NCBI RefSeq assembly: GCF_009908295.1
Contig: NZ_JAAALO010000009.1
Span: 1 to 64,000 of the forward strand
Source: Micromonospora rubida
GTDB taxonomy: Bacteria; Actinomycetota; Actinomycetes; Mycobacteriales; Micromonosporaceae
Direction of reading: 5' to 3'
DNA: 64,000 bases
The notes below the pieces were generated by a model. The model ran no database searches and was not told the DNA's origin. It was given only the letters and a program-made list of their open reading frames with translations. A program made the position numbers and the translations under genes. Below, in pieces: positions 33,821 through 45,800 of the stretch; position 1 is the first letter of the stretch, and every line of letters begins with the position of its first letter.

Positions 33821-36800
33821 ATGGCGGACGAAGACAAGCTCCTCGAACACCTGAAGTGGGTGACCTCCGAGCTCCGCCTGGCGCGTCGGCGCCTGAGCGA
33901 GCTGGAGAACGAGGACTCGGAGCCGATCGCGATCGTCGGCATGGCCTGCCGGTTCCCCGGCGGGGTCGCCTCGCCCGAGGACCTGTGGGACCTGGTCGCC
34001 GGGGGCGTGGACGCCACCGGCACGTTCCCCACCGACCGGGGCTGGGACCTGGACCGGCTGTACGACCCGGACCCGGACCACCGGGGCACCACCTACAGCA
34101 ACCGGGGCGGCTTCCTGGCCGACGCCGGGCTGTTCGACCCGTCCCTGTTCGGGATCTCGCCGCGCGAGGCGCTGGCCATGGACCCGCAGCAGCGCCTCCT
34201 GCTGGAGGTGACCTGGGAGGTCTTCGAGCGGGCCGGCATCGACACCGCGTCGCTGCGGGGCAGCCGCACCGGCGTCTTCGTCGGCACGGCCGGCCAGGAC
34301 TACACCACCGTCCTGCGGCAGCTGCCCGAGGGCACCGAGGGGTACGTCCTCACCGGCACCGCGGCGAGCGTCATGTCGGGCCGGCTGGCGTACTCCTTCG
34401 GACTGGAGGGGCCGGCCGTCACGATCGACACCGCCTGCTCGTCCTCGCTGGTGGCCCTGCACCTGGCCGGCCAGGCGCTGCGCGACGGCGAGTGCTCCCT
34501 CGCGGTGGCCGGCGGCGTGACCGTGCTGGCCACCCCCGGCGCCTTCGTCGAGTTCTCCCGGCAGCGCGGGCTCGCCTCCGACGGCCGGTGCAAGGCGTTC
34601 TCGGCCGAGGCCGACGGCACCGGCTGGTCCGAGGGCGTCGCCATGCTGCTCGTCGAGCGGCTCTCCGACGCCCGGCGCAACGGCCACCCCGTCCTCGCGG
34701 TGATCCGCGGCAGCGCCGTCAACCAGGACGGGGCCAGCAGTGGGCTGACCGCCCCGAACGGCCCCGCCCAGCAGCGGGTCATCCGGCAGGCGCTGGAGAA
34801 CGCCCGGCTGACGCCGGCCGACATCGACGTCGTGGAGGCGCACGGCACCGGCACCCGGCTCGGCGACCCGATCGAGGCGCAGGCGCTGCTGGCCACGTAC
34901 GGCCAGGGCCGGACGGCCGACCGGCCCCTGTGGCTGGGGTCCCTGAAGTCGAACATCGGCCACCCCCAGGCCGCCGCCGGCGCGGGCGGCGTCATCAAGA
35001 TGGTGATGGCGATGCGACACGGCGTGCTGCCGCCGACCCTGCACGTGGCGCAGCCGTCCCCGCACATCGACTGGTCGACGGGGGCGGTGTCCCTGCTCGA
35101 CACGGCCCGCCCGTGGGCCGGCGGCGAACACGTCCGGCGGGCGGCCGTCTCGTCCTTCGGCATGAGCGGCACCAACGCCCACCTCGTCCTGGAGCAGGCC
35201 CCGGCCCCCGAGACGCCGGAGGACGTCCCCGCGCCGTCCCGCCGGCTCCCGGTCGCGCCGGTGTTGCTCTCCGCCGCGCACCCCGCCGCGCTCGCCGGCC
35301 AGGCCGGCCGCTGGGCCGACTGGCTGGCCGGCGCCGAGGACCTGCGCGCCGAGGACGTCGCCTGGTCGTCGGTCGCGTCCCGGTCGGCCCTGGACAGCCG
35401 GGCCGTGCTGGCCGCCACCGACCGCGACGACCTGCTGGCCGGGCTGCGTGCCCTGGCAGCGGGTGAGCCTTCGGGTGCGGTGGTCACCGGCTCCGCCGTG
35501 GACCGGGGTCCGTTGGCGGTGCTGTTCTCGGGTCAGGGCGCGCAGCGGGCCGGGATGGGCCGGGCGTTGTACGCCGGGTTCCCCGTGTTCGCGTCGGCGT
35601 TGGACGAGGTGTGTGCCGAGTTGGACGGGCTGTTGCCGCAGCCGTTGAAGTCGGTGTTGTTCGCCGGGCCGGGCACGCCCGACGCCGAGCTGTTGCACGA
35701 GACTGTGTTCACGCAGGCGGGTTTGTTCGCGGTCGAGGTGGCGTTGTTCCGCCTCGTCGAGTCGTTCGGTGTGGTGCCGGACTTCGTGGGTGGGCATTCG
35801 GTCGGTGAGGTCACGGCCGCGCATGTGGCGGGGGTGTTGTCGCTGGCGGATGCGTGTGCCCTTGTGGCGGCGCGGGGTCGGTTGATGCAGGCGTTGCCGG
35901 CCGGTGGCGGGATGTTGGCGGTCAACGCGTCCGAGGCGGGCGTGGCGGAGAGCCTGGGCGGGCTCATCGACCGGGTTGGTGTGGCGGCGGTGAACGGGCC
36001 GGCGTCGGTGGTGGTGTCCGGTGCGGTGGACGCCCTCGACGAGGTCGAGCGGGTGTGGCGGGACCGGGGTGTGCGGACGCGCCGGTTGGCGGTGAGTCAC
36101 GCGTTCCACAGTCCGTTGATGGAGCCGATGCTGGCGGAGTTCCGGTCGGTGTTGGCGGGGCTGACGTTCGCGGCGCCCCGGTTGCCGGTGGTGTCGAACG
36201 TTTCCGGTGCGTTGGCCGGCGGCGAGGAGTTGCGTACTCCGGACTATTGGGTGCGGCATGTGCGGGAGGCGGTGCGGTTCGCCGATGGGGTCACCGCGTT
36301 GCGCGCCGCCGGGGTGGACACGTTCCTGGAGGTGGGGCCGCAGAGTGTCCTGACGGCGTTGGCGGCCGACGTGCTGCCGGCTGGTGGGGACGTGTTGGCG
36401 GTGGCGGTGCAGCGTCGGGACCGGTCGGAGGCGCAGGCGCTGCTGGCGGCCCTGGGTGAGCTGCACGTCCACGGTGTGCCGGTGGCCTGGCAGCCGTGGT
36501 TCGCCGACGCCGGTGCGACCCGGGTCGACCTGCCGACGTACGCGTTCCAGCGGGAGCGGTACTGGCCCGAGGCGGTGTCGTGGCAGGTCGGCGACGTGTC
36601 CGGCGCCGGGCTGGGCGTCGCCGGTCACCCGCTGCTCGGCGCGGCGGTGCGCCTCGCCGGGGACGACGAGGTGCTGTTGACCGGGCGGCTCTCCGCCGCC
36701 ACCCACCCGTGGTTGGCGGAGCATGTGGTTGCTGGTTCGGTGGTGGTGCCGGGGACGGCGTTGGTGGAGTTGGCGGTGCGGGCGGGTGATGAGGTTGGTG

Positions 36801-39800
36801 TGTCCCGGGTGCGGGAGCTGACTGTTTTGACGCCGTTGGCGTTGCCGGCGTCGGCGGGGGTGCGGGTGCAGGTGCGCGTCGGCGCGGCCGACCCGTCCGG
36901 CGCCCGGTCGGTGACCGTGCACTCGCAGCCGGACGAGGAGGCCGACGGGGCCTGGGTCCGGCACGCCGAGGGCGCGTTGGAGCCGGTGTCGGCCGACGAG
37001 CCGGTGTTGGGGGAGTGGCCGCCGGCCGGTGCGGCCGAGGTGGACCTGACCGGTTGGTATGCGGGGCTGGCGGGGCAGGGTCTGGCGTACGGGCCGGTGT
37101 TCCAGGGCCTGCGTCGGGTGTGGGCGGCGGCTGGTGAGGCGTACGCGGAGGTGGTCCTGCCGGAGCAGGCGGCGGGCGACGCGGCGCGGTTCGGGGTGCA
37201 CCCGGCGTTGCTCGACGCGGCGTTGCATCCGGTGGCGTCGCTGCTGGCCGGTGAGGGTGGCGGGGCGCGGGTGCCGTTCGCGTTCGAGGGCGTGCAGGTG
37301 CACGCCTCGGGTGCGCGGAGGCTGCGGGTCCGGCTGACCCGTGCGGGCTCCGGCGTGCGCGTGGTGGCGGTGGACGAGTCCGGCGCGGCCGTGGTGTCCG
37401 TGGACTCGCTGGTGCTGCGGGAGATGACGGCGGTGGCCGCCCCGGGCGCGGCGGCGCGGTCGCTGTTCGAGGTGACGTGGCTGCCGGAGGAGATCACCCC
37501 GGTCGACGACCTGTCCGGCTGGGCGCTGCTCGGGCCGTCGATCGCCGGGCTCGACCTGCCGGGCTTCCCCGACGTCGACGCGCTCGCCACGGCGGTCGCC
37601 GACGGGCGGGCCGAGTCCCCCCGGGCATTGCTGTGGACGCCCGGCGCGGCCTCCGGCGTCGACGTGTCCGGCGCGGTGCCCGGCGTCGACGCGCCCGGCG
37701 TCAACGTGCCCGGCGCGGTGCCCGGCGTCGACGTGCCCGGCGTGGTGCGCGCGACCGCGAACGGCGCCCTGGCCGTGGTGCGGTCCTGGCTCGCCGCCGA
37801 CGCCCTCGCCGATGCGAAGCTCGTCGTGGTCACCCGGGGTGTCGTCGTCGCCCGGGACGAGGACCAGGTGACCGACCTGGCGGGCGCGGCCGTGTGGGGC
37901 CTGCTGCGTTCGGCGCAGTCGGAGCACCCCGACCGGATCGTCCTCGCCGACGTCGAGGGCCCGCTCGACCCGGCGACCCTCGCGGTGCTGGCCGGCGTCG
38001 TCGCCGACCCGACGGCGACCGGCGGCCAGCTCGCCGTCCGCGCCGATGGGACGTTCGTGCCCCGGCTGGTCCGGCCCACGGCCGACGAGCTGACCCCGCC
38101 GCCGTCCGGGGCGTGGCACCTGGCAGCCGTCGCCCCCGGCACCCTCGACGGGGTCGCGCTGGTGCCGGCCACTCCCGCCCCCCTCGACGCGGGGCAGGTG
38201 CGGGTCGCGGTGCGGGCGGCGGGGGTGAACTTCCGGGATGTGTTGATCGCGTTGGGGATGTATCCGGATCCGTCGGCGGTGATGGGCAGCGAGGGTGCGG
38301 GTGTGGTGGTGGAGGTCGGTCCGGGCGTGACCGACCTGAAGCCCGGCGACCGGGTGATGGGCATGTTCGAGATGGGCTTCGGCCCGCTCGCGGTCGCCCC
38401 CCGGGAGCGCCTCGCCCGGATGCCCGCCGGCTGGTCGTTCGCGCAGGCGGCCTCCGTGCCCCTGGTCTTCCTGACGGCGTGGTACGCGTTGCGGGATCTG
38501 GCGGGGTTGCGGGCGGGTGAGTCGGTGCTGGTCCACTCGGGTGCGGGTGGGGTGGGTATGGCGGCGATCCAGTTGGCGCGGCATTTCGGTGCGACGGTGT
38601 TTGCGACGGCGAGTCCTGGTAAGTGGGGTGTGTTGCGGGGGTTGGGGGTGGATGCGGGGCGGATCGCGTCGTCGCGGACCACGGAGTTCGAGCGGGTGTT
38701 CGGTTCGGTGTCGGGTGGTGCCGGGGTGGATGTGGTGCTCGATGCGCTGGCGGGTGAGTTCGTGGACGCGTCGTTGCGGTTGCTGCCGCGTGGTGGCCGG
38801 TTCGTCGAGATGGGCAAGGCAGACGTCCGCGACCCGGAGGCGGTGGCGGCCGAGCACCCGGGCGTCGCGTACCGGTCGTTCGACCTGAACGAGGCCGGCA
38901 GCGCCCGGATCGGCGAGATGCTGACGGAGTTGTTGGCGCTGTTCGAGCAGGGTGTGTTGCGTCCGTTGCCGGTGCGGGTGTGGGACGTGCAGCACGCTCG
39001 GCGGGCGCTGCGGCACATGAGTCAGGCCCGGCACGTGGGCAAGGTGGTGCTGCGGATCCCCGCCCCGGTGGACCCGGACGGCACCACGCTGATCACCGGA
39101 GCGGGCGGGACGCTGGCCGGCGTGGTGGCCCGGCACCTCGTGGCCACCGGCCGGTCCCGGCACCTGCTGCTCGCCTCCCGCCGGCACCCCGACGACGCGG
39201 GCCGGGACGACTACGCCGCCCTGGTCCGCGAGCTGACCGACGCGGGCGCGCGGGTGTCCGCCGTCGCGGTCGACGTCAGCGACCCCGCCCAGGTCAGGGA
39301 GCTGATCGGCCGGGTCGACCCGGCGCATCCGCTGACCGCGGTGGTGCATGCCGCCGGGGTGCTCGCCGACGCCACCGTCGCCTCCCTCGACGAGCGGGCC
39401 ATCGCCACGGTGATGGCCCCGAAGGTCGACGCCGGGTGGGCGCTGCACGAGGCCACGGCCGACCTGGACCTCGCCGCGTTCGTGACGTTCTCCTCCCTCG
39501 CGGCCACCCTCGGCTCGCCCGGGCAGGGCAACTACGCGGCGGCGAACGCGTTCCTCGACGCCCTGGCCGGGCACCGCCGGCAGCGGGGCCTGGCCGCGAC
39601 CAGCGTCGCCTGGGGCCTGTGGGCCACCACCAGCGGGATGACCGCCCACCTCGACGGCGACGACCAGCAGCGGCAGCGGCGGGTCGGGATGACCGGCCTC
39701 TCCGCGACCGAGGGCACCGAGCTGTTCGACGCGGCCCTGCCCGCGGTGTCGCCGGTGGTCGTGGCGGCCCGGTTGCAGGTCACCGGCGACGCGTCGCAGG

Positions 39801-42800
39801 TGCCGCCACTGCTGCGGCAGCTCGTCCGCGCCGGCGGCCGGCGGCGGGCCGGCGGTGCCCCCACGGCGGGGGCCTCCTGGCGGGACCGGCTCGTCGGCCT
39901 GCCCGAGGCGGACGCCCGGCGGCTGCTGGTGGAGCTGGTCTGCGGGCAGGCCGCCGCCGTGCTGGGTCACGCCTCCGCGCAGGCCGTGCCGGCCGCCCGC
40001 GCGTTCAAGGAACTGGGCTTCGACTCACTCACCTCGGTGGAGCTGCGCAACCGGCTGGGCTCGGCGACCGGGCTGCGGCTGCCCGCCACGCTCGCCTTCG
40101 ACCATCCCACCCCGGCCCGGCTCGCCGAGTACCTGTTCGGGCAGCTCGGCCTCGCCGCGACCGACGCCGCCACGGCCGTGCGTGCCGTCGGCGCCGGCGC
40201 GACCGACGAGCCGGTGGCGATCATCGGAATGGCCTGCCGCTACCCGGGCGGGGTGGCCACCCCGGAGCAGCTCTGGCAGCTCGTCACCTCCGGCGCCGAC
40301 GCGATCGGCGGGTTCCCCACGGACCGGGGCTGGGACCTGGACCGCCTGTACGACACCGGCAGCACCGTCACCGACCAGGGCGGCTTCCTCTACGACGCCG
40401 CCGACTTCGACGCCAATTTCTTCAACATCAGCCCCCGCGAGGCCCTCGCCATGGACCCGCAGCAGCGGCTGCTGCTGGAGACCGCCTGGGAGGCATTCGA
40501 GTACGCCGGTGTCGACCCCGACGGCGTGACCGGCACCGCCACCGGCGTCTTCATCGGCGCCGCGTCCTCCGGCTACGCCACGGGCGGGCACGAGGACCTG
40601 GCGGGCCTCGAGGGGCACCTGCTGACCGGCACGGCCGGCAGCGTCGCCTCCGGCCGGGTCTCCTACACCTTCGGGCTCGAGGGCCCCGCCGTCACCATCG
40701 ACACGGCCTGCTCGTCGTCCCTGGTCGCCCTGCACCTCGCTGCCCAGGCCCTGCGCGGCGGCGAGTGCGACCTGGCGCTGGCCGGCGGCGTCGCCCTGAT
40801 GGCGCTGCCCGGCATGTTCTCGGAGTTCTCCCGCCAGGGCGGCCTGGCCCCCGACGGCCGGTGCAAGGCGTTCGCCGCGTCGGCCGACGGCACGGGCTGG
40901 TCCGAGGGCGTGGGCATACTGCTCGTGGAGCGGCTGTCGGACGCCCGGCGCAACGGGCACCGGGTGCTGGCGGTGGTGCGCGGCAGCGCCGTCAACCAGG
41001 ACGGCGCGTCCAACGGCCTCACCGCGCCGAACGGGCCGTCGCAGCAGCGGGTGATCCGGCAGGCCCTGACCAACGCCCGGCTCGACGCCTCCGACGTGGA
41101 CGCCGTCGAGGCGCACGGGACCGGCACCATGCTGGGCGACCCGATCGAGGCGCAGGCGCTGCTGGCCACGTACGGGCAGGACCGGCCGGCGGACCGGCCG
41201 CTGTTCCTCGGGTCGATCAAGTCGAACATCGGGCACTCGCAGGCCGCCGCCGGGGTGGCCGGCGTGATCAAGATGATCATGGCGATCCGGCACGGCCTGC
41301 TGCCGTCCACCCTGCACGTGGACCAGCCGTCCCCGCACGTCGACTGGGACTCCGGCGCGGTGGCGCTGCTCACCGAGCCGCGGCCGTGGCCCGCCGTCGA
41401 CCGGCCCCGCCGCGCCGCCGTGTCCTCGTTCGGGATCAGCGGCACCAACGTGCACACCATCATCGAGCAGGCGCCCGACGACAGCGTCCCCGCCGCCCGG
41501 CCGACCACCGCCCCCGAGCAGCCCGGCCTGGCCGGCCCGGCCGGCGTGCCCCTGACGGTGTCCGGGCGCAGCCCGCAGGCCCTGCGGGCGCAGGCCGCCC
41601 GGATCCGTGGACAGCTCGCCGAGGACGCCGACCTGGCCCTCGCCGACCTGGGGCTCTCCCTCGCCACCCGGCGGGCCCACCACCCGTACCGGGCGGTCGT
41701 GGTCGCCGGCGACCGGGAGACCGCCCTCGCCGAGCTGGCCGCCCTCGCCGACGCCGAGGCCGCCCCGACCCCCGTCGACGGCACGCCGAAGGTCGCCTAC
41801 GTCTTCCCCGGCCAGGGATCGCAGTGGGTCGGGATGGCACTGGACCTGCTGGAGTCGTCCCCGGCCTTCCGGGAGCGGATGCGGCAGTGCGCCGAGGAGC
41901 TGTCCCGGCTGGTGGACTGGACGCTGGAGGCCGTGCTGCGGCAGGCGCCCGGCGCTCCGACGCTGGACCGGGTCGACGTGGTCCAGCCCGCCCTGTTCTC
42001 CGTCATGGTGTCCCTCGCGCGGCTCTGGGAGGCGTGCGGGATTGCCCCGGACGCCATCGTCGGCCACTCGCAGGGCGAGATCGCCGCCGCGTGCGCCGCC
42101 GGAGCCCTCACCCTCCCGGACGCGATGCGGCTGGTCGTGGCGCGCAGCCGCGGCCTGCTGGCGATCTCGGGCCGGGGCGGCATGCTCTCCGTGCCCCTGT
42201 CGGCCGCCGACACCGAGCAGCTCATCGCGCCGTGGGCGGACACCCTGTCGATCGCCGCCCTCAACGGCGCCGCCGTGACCGTCGTCTCCGGCGCCGCCGA
42301 GTCCGTCGACGCGCTGTTCGCGCACTGCGCCGAGCGCGACCTCCGGGCCCGGCGGATCGCCGTCGGCTACGCCTCGCACAGCGCGCACGTCGAGGCGGTC
42401 CGCGACGACCTGACGGCCGCGTTCGGCGCCGTCGACGCCGGGCCGACCACCGTGTCCTTCTACTCGACGGTCACCGGCGACCTCATCGACACCGCCCAGC
42501 TCGACGCCGACTACTGGTATCGAAACCTGCGCGAACCGGTCCGGCTCGCGCCGGTGGTCGACCGGCTGATCGCCGAGGGCTTCCGGGTCTTCGTCGAGGT
42601 CAGCCCCCACCCGGTGCTCAAGGTGGTGGTCCAGGACGCGCTCGACCGGGCCGCCGACCCGGCCAACCCCGGCGTGGTGGTGGGCTCGCTGCGCCGCGAC
42701 GAGAGCGGCCCCGCGCAGCTGCTGTCCGGCCTTGGGGAGCTGCACGTCGCGGGCGTCGGCGTGGACTGGGCGAGGGTGTACGCCGGCTCCGGCGCCGCCC

Positions 42801-45800
42801 CGGTCGACCTGCCCACGTACGCGTTCCAGCGGGAACGGTTCTGGCCGGCGGTGGACCGCTCGTTCGGCGGTGACGTCTCCGGCGCGGGTCTCGGCGCGGC
42901 CGGCCACGGCCTGCTCGGCGCGGCGGTGCGCCTCGCCGGCGGCGACGAGGTGTTGTTGACGGGGCGGTTGTCGGCTGGCAGTCATCCGTGGTTGGCGGAG
43001 CATGTGGTTGCTGGTTCGGTGGTGGTGCCGGGGACGGCGTTGGTGGAGTTGGCGGTGCGGGCGGGTGATGAGGTTGGTGTGTCCCGGGTGCGGGAGCTGA
43101 CTGTTTTGACGCCGTTGGCGTTGCCGGCGTCGGCGGGGGTGCGGGTGCAGGTGCGCGTCGGTGCGGCCGGTGCGTCCGGTGCCCGGCTGGTGACCGTGCA
43201 CTCGCAGCCGGAGGAGGACGACGACGCGGTTTGGGTCCGGCACGCGGAGGGCGTCCTGGAGGCGGCCTCCTCGGAGGAGCCGGTGTTGGGGGAGTGGCCG
43301 CCGGTCGGCGTGGCCGAGGTGGACCTGACCGGTTGGTATGCGGGGCTGGCGGGGCATGGTCTGGCGTACGGGCCGGTGTTCCAGGGCCTGCGTCGGGTGT
43401 GGGCGGCGGCTGGTGAGGCGTACGCGGAGGTGGTCCTGCCGGAGCAGGCGGCGGGCGACGCGGCGGCGTTCGGGGTGCACCCGGCGCTGCTCGACGCCGC
43501 CCTGCACCCGATCGGCCTGCTGCTGACCGAGGGTTCCGGTGGGCCACGGGTGCCGTTCGCGTTCGAGGGCGTGCAGGTGCACGCGTCGGGAGCCTCGGTG
43601 CTGCGGGTCCGGCTGACCCGGGTGGGCAGCGGTGTGCGGCTGGTCGCGGTCGACGGCACGGGTGCCCCGGTCGTGTCGGTGGACTCGCTCGTGCTGCGGG
43701 AGCTGGCCGGGGTCGCCGCCTCGGGTGCGGCGGTCCGGGCGCTGTTCGAGGTGAGCTGGCAGGCCGAGGACGTCACCCCCGCCACTGACCCCACCGGCCG
43801 GGTGCTGCTGGGCGACGCGGCCGGGGCCACCGGGCCGGGAGTGGCCGGGTACCCCACCGTGGCCGACCTGGCCGCGGCCGTGGCCGCCGGAACGGCCGGC
43901 CGGCCGCGCGTGCTGCTCCTGCCGGTGACGATCCCGCAGCCGGCGGACGCCGACGTGCCGGCGGCCGTGCGGGCGGTCACGGCGCACGTGCTCGGCGTGC
44001 TCCAGTCCTGGCTGGCCGCCGGGGAACTGGCGGACACCCGGCTCGTCGTGGTGACCCGGGGCGCCGTGACGGCCGTTCCGGCCGACGAGCTGCGCGACCC
44101 GGTGGGTGCTGCCGTGTGGGGCCTGCTGCGCTCGGCGCAGTCGGAGCACCCCGACCGGATCGTCCTCGCCGACGTCGACCGGGACCTCTCACCCGAGCTG
44201 TGGGACCTGCTGGCCGGCGTCGCCGAGGACCCGTCGACCACGGGCGGGCAGGTCGCGGTGCGCGGCGGCGAGATCCGCTCCCCGCGCCTGACCCGCACCG
44301 GCGCCTCGGCCGGAGACGCCCTGACCCCGCCGGAAGGGCTGTGGCACCTCGCCGCGATCGCCCCCGGCACCCTCGACGGGGTCGCGTTGGTGCCGGCCGT
44401 CCCGGGTCCGCTCGAGGCGGGGCAGGTGCGGGTCGCGGTGCGGGCGGCGGGGGTGAACTTCCGGGATGTGTTGATCGCGTTGGGGATGTATCCGGATCCG
44501 TCGGCGGTGATGGGCAGTGAGGGTGCGGGTGTGGTGGTGGAGGTCGGTCCGGGCGTGACCGACCTGGCCCCCGGCGACCGGGTGCTGGGCATGTTCGAAC
44601 CCGCGTTCGGCCCCCAGGTCACCGCCACGCGGGAACTGGTCGCCAGGATCCCGGCCGGCTGGACCTTCGCCGAGGCCGCGACCGTGCCGGTGGTCTTCCT
44701 CACCGCGTGGTACGCGTTGCGGGATCTGGCGGGGTTGCGGGCGGGTGAGTCGGTGCTGGTCCACTCGGGTGCGGGTGGGGTGGGTATGGCGGCGATCCAG
44801 TTGGCGCGGCATTTCGGTGCGACGGTGTTTGCGACGGCGAGTCCTGGTAAGTGGGGTGTGTTGCGGGGGTTGGGGGTGGATGCGGGGCGGATCGCGTCGT
44901 CGCGGACCACGGAGTTCGAGCGGGTGTTCGGTTCGGTGTCGGGTGGTGCCGGGGTGGATGTGGTGCTCGATGCGCTGGCGGGTGAGTTCGTGGACGCGTC
45001 GTTGCGGTTGCTGCCGCGTGGTGGCCGGTTCGTCGAGATGGGCAAGACCGACATCCGCGACCCCCACCAGGTCGCCGAGCGTCACCCCGGCGTGACGTAC
45101 CGGTCGTTCGACCTCAACGAGGCCGGGCACGCCCGGATCGGCGAGATGCTGACGGAGTTGTTGGCGCTGTTCGAGCAGGGCGCGCTGCGCCCGCTGCCGG
45201 TGCGGGTGTGGGACGTCCAGCATGCTCGGCGGGCGCTGCGGCACATGAGTCAGGCCCGGCACGTGGGCAAGGTGGTGCTGCGGATCCCCGCCCCGGTGGA
45301 CCCGGACGGCACCACGCTGATCACCGGCGCGAGCGGTGCCCTGGCCGGGGTGTTCGCCCGGCACCTCGTGACCACCGGCCAGTCCCGGCACCTGCTGCTC
45401 GCCTCCCGCCGTGGCCCCGAGTCCTACCGCGACCTGGTGGCGGAGCTGACCCGCCACGGCGCCCACGTCACCACCGCCACCGCCGATGTCGCCGACCCCG
45501 ACCAGGTCGCCGGCCTGCTGGCGCGGGTGGACCCGGCGCACCCGCTGACCGCCGTGGTGCACACCGCCGGGGTGATCGCCGACGCCACCATCGGCTCCCT
45601 CGACGAGCCGGCCCTAGACGCGGTGCTGACCCCGAAGGTCGACGCCGGCTGGGCGCTGCACCGGGCCACCCGCGACGCCGACCTGGCCAGCTTCGCGGTG
45701 TTCTCCTCGGTGGCGGCCACCCTCGGCTCCCCCGGGCAGGGCAACTACGCGGCGGCGAACGCGTTCCTCGACGCCCTCGCCCGCCTCCGCCAGCAGCAGG

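Larger units (their letters stand above)
33923..40150 (+). other. Module 6: KS-AT(malonyl)-DH-ER-KR(B-type)-ACP
   Basis: KS is residues 35-459 (Cys206), AT about 563-861 (GHSVG, HAFH, malonyl), DH 936-1204 with HVVAGSVVVP and LLDAALH, ER about 1431-1746 with VNFRDVLIALGMYP and the NADPH loop HSGAGGVGMAA, KR about 1754-1936 with ITGAGGTLAG, LAD and NYAAAN, ACP Ser2069. A full reductive set predicts a methylene. The post-DH linker contains a 42-bp tandem repeat (37664-37747). Confidence 0.87.
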
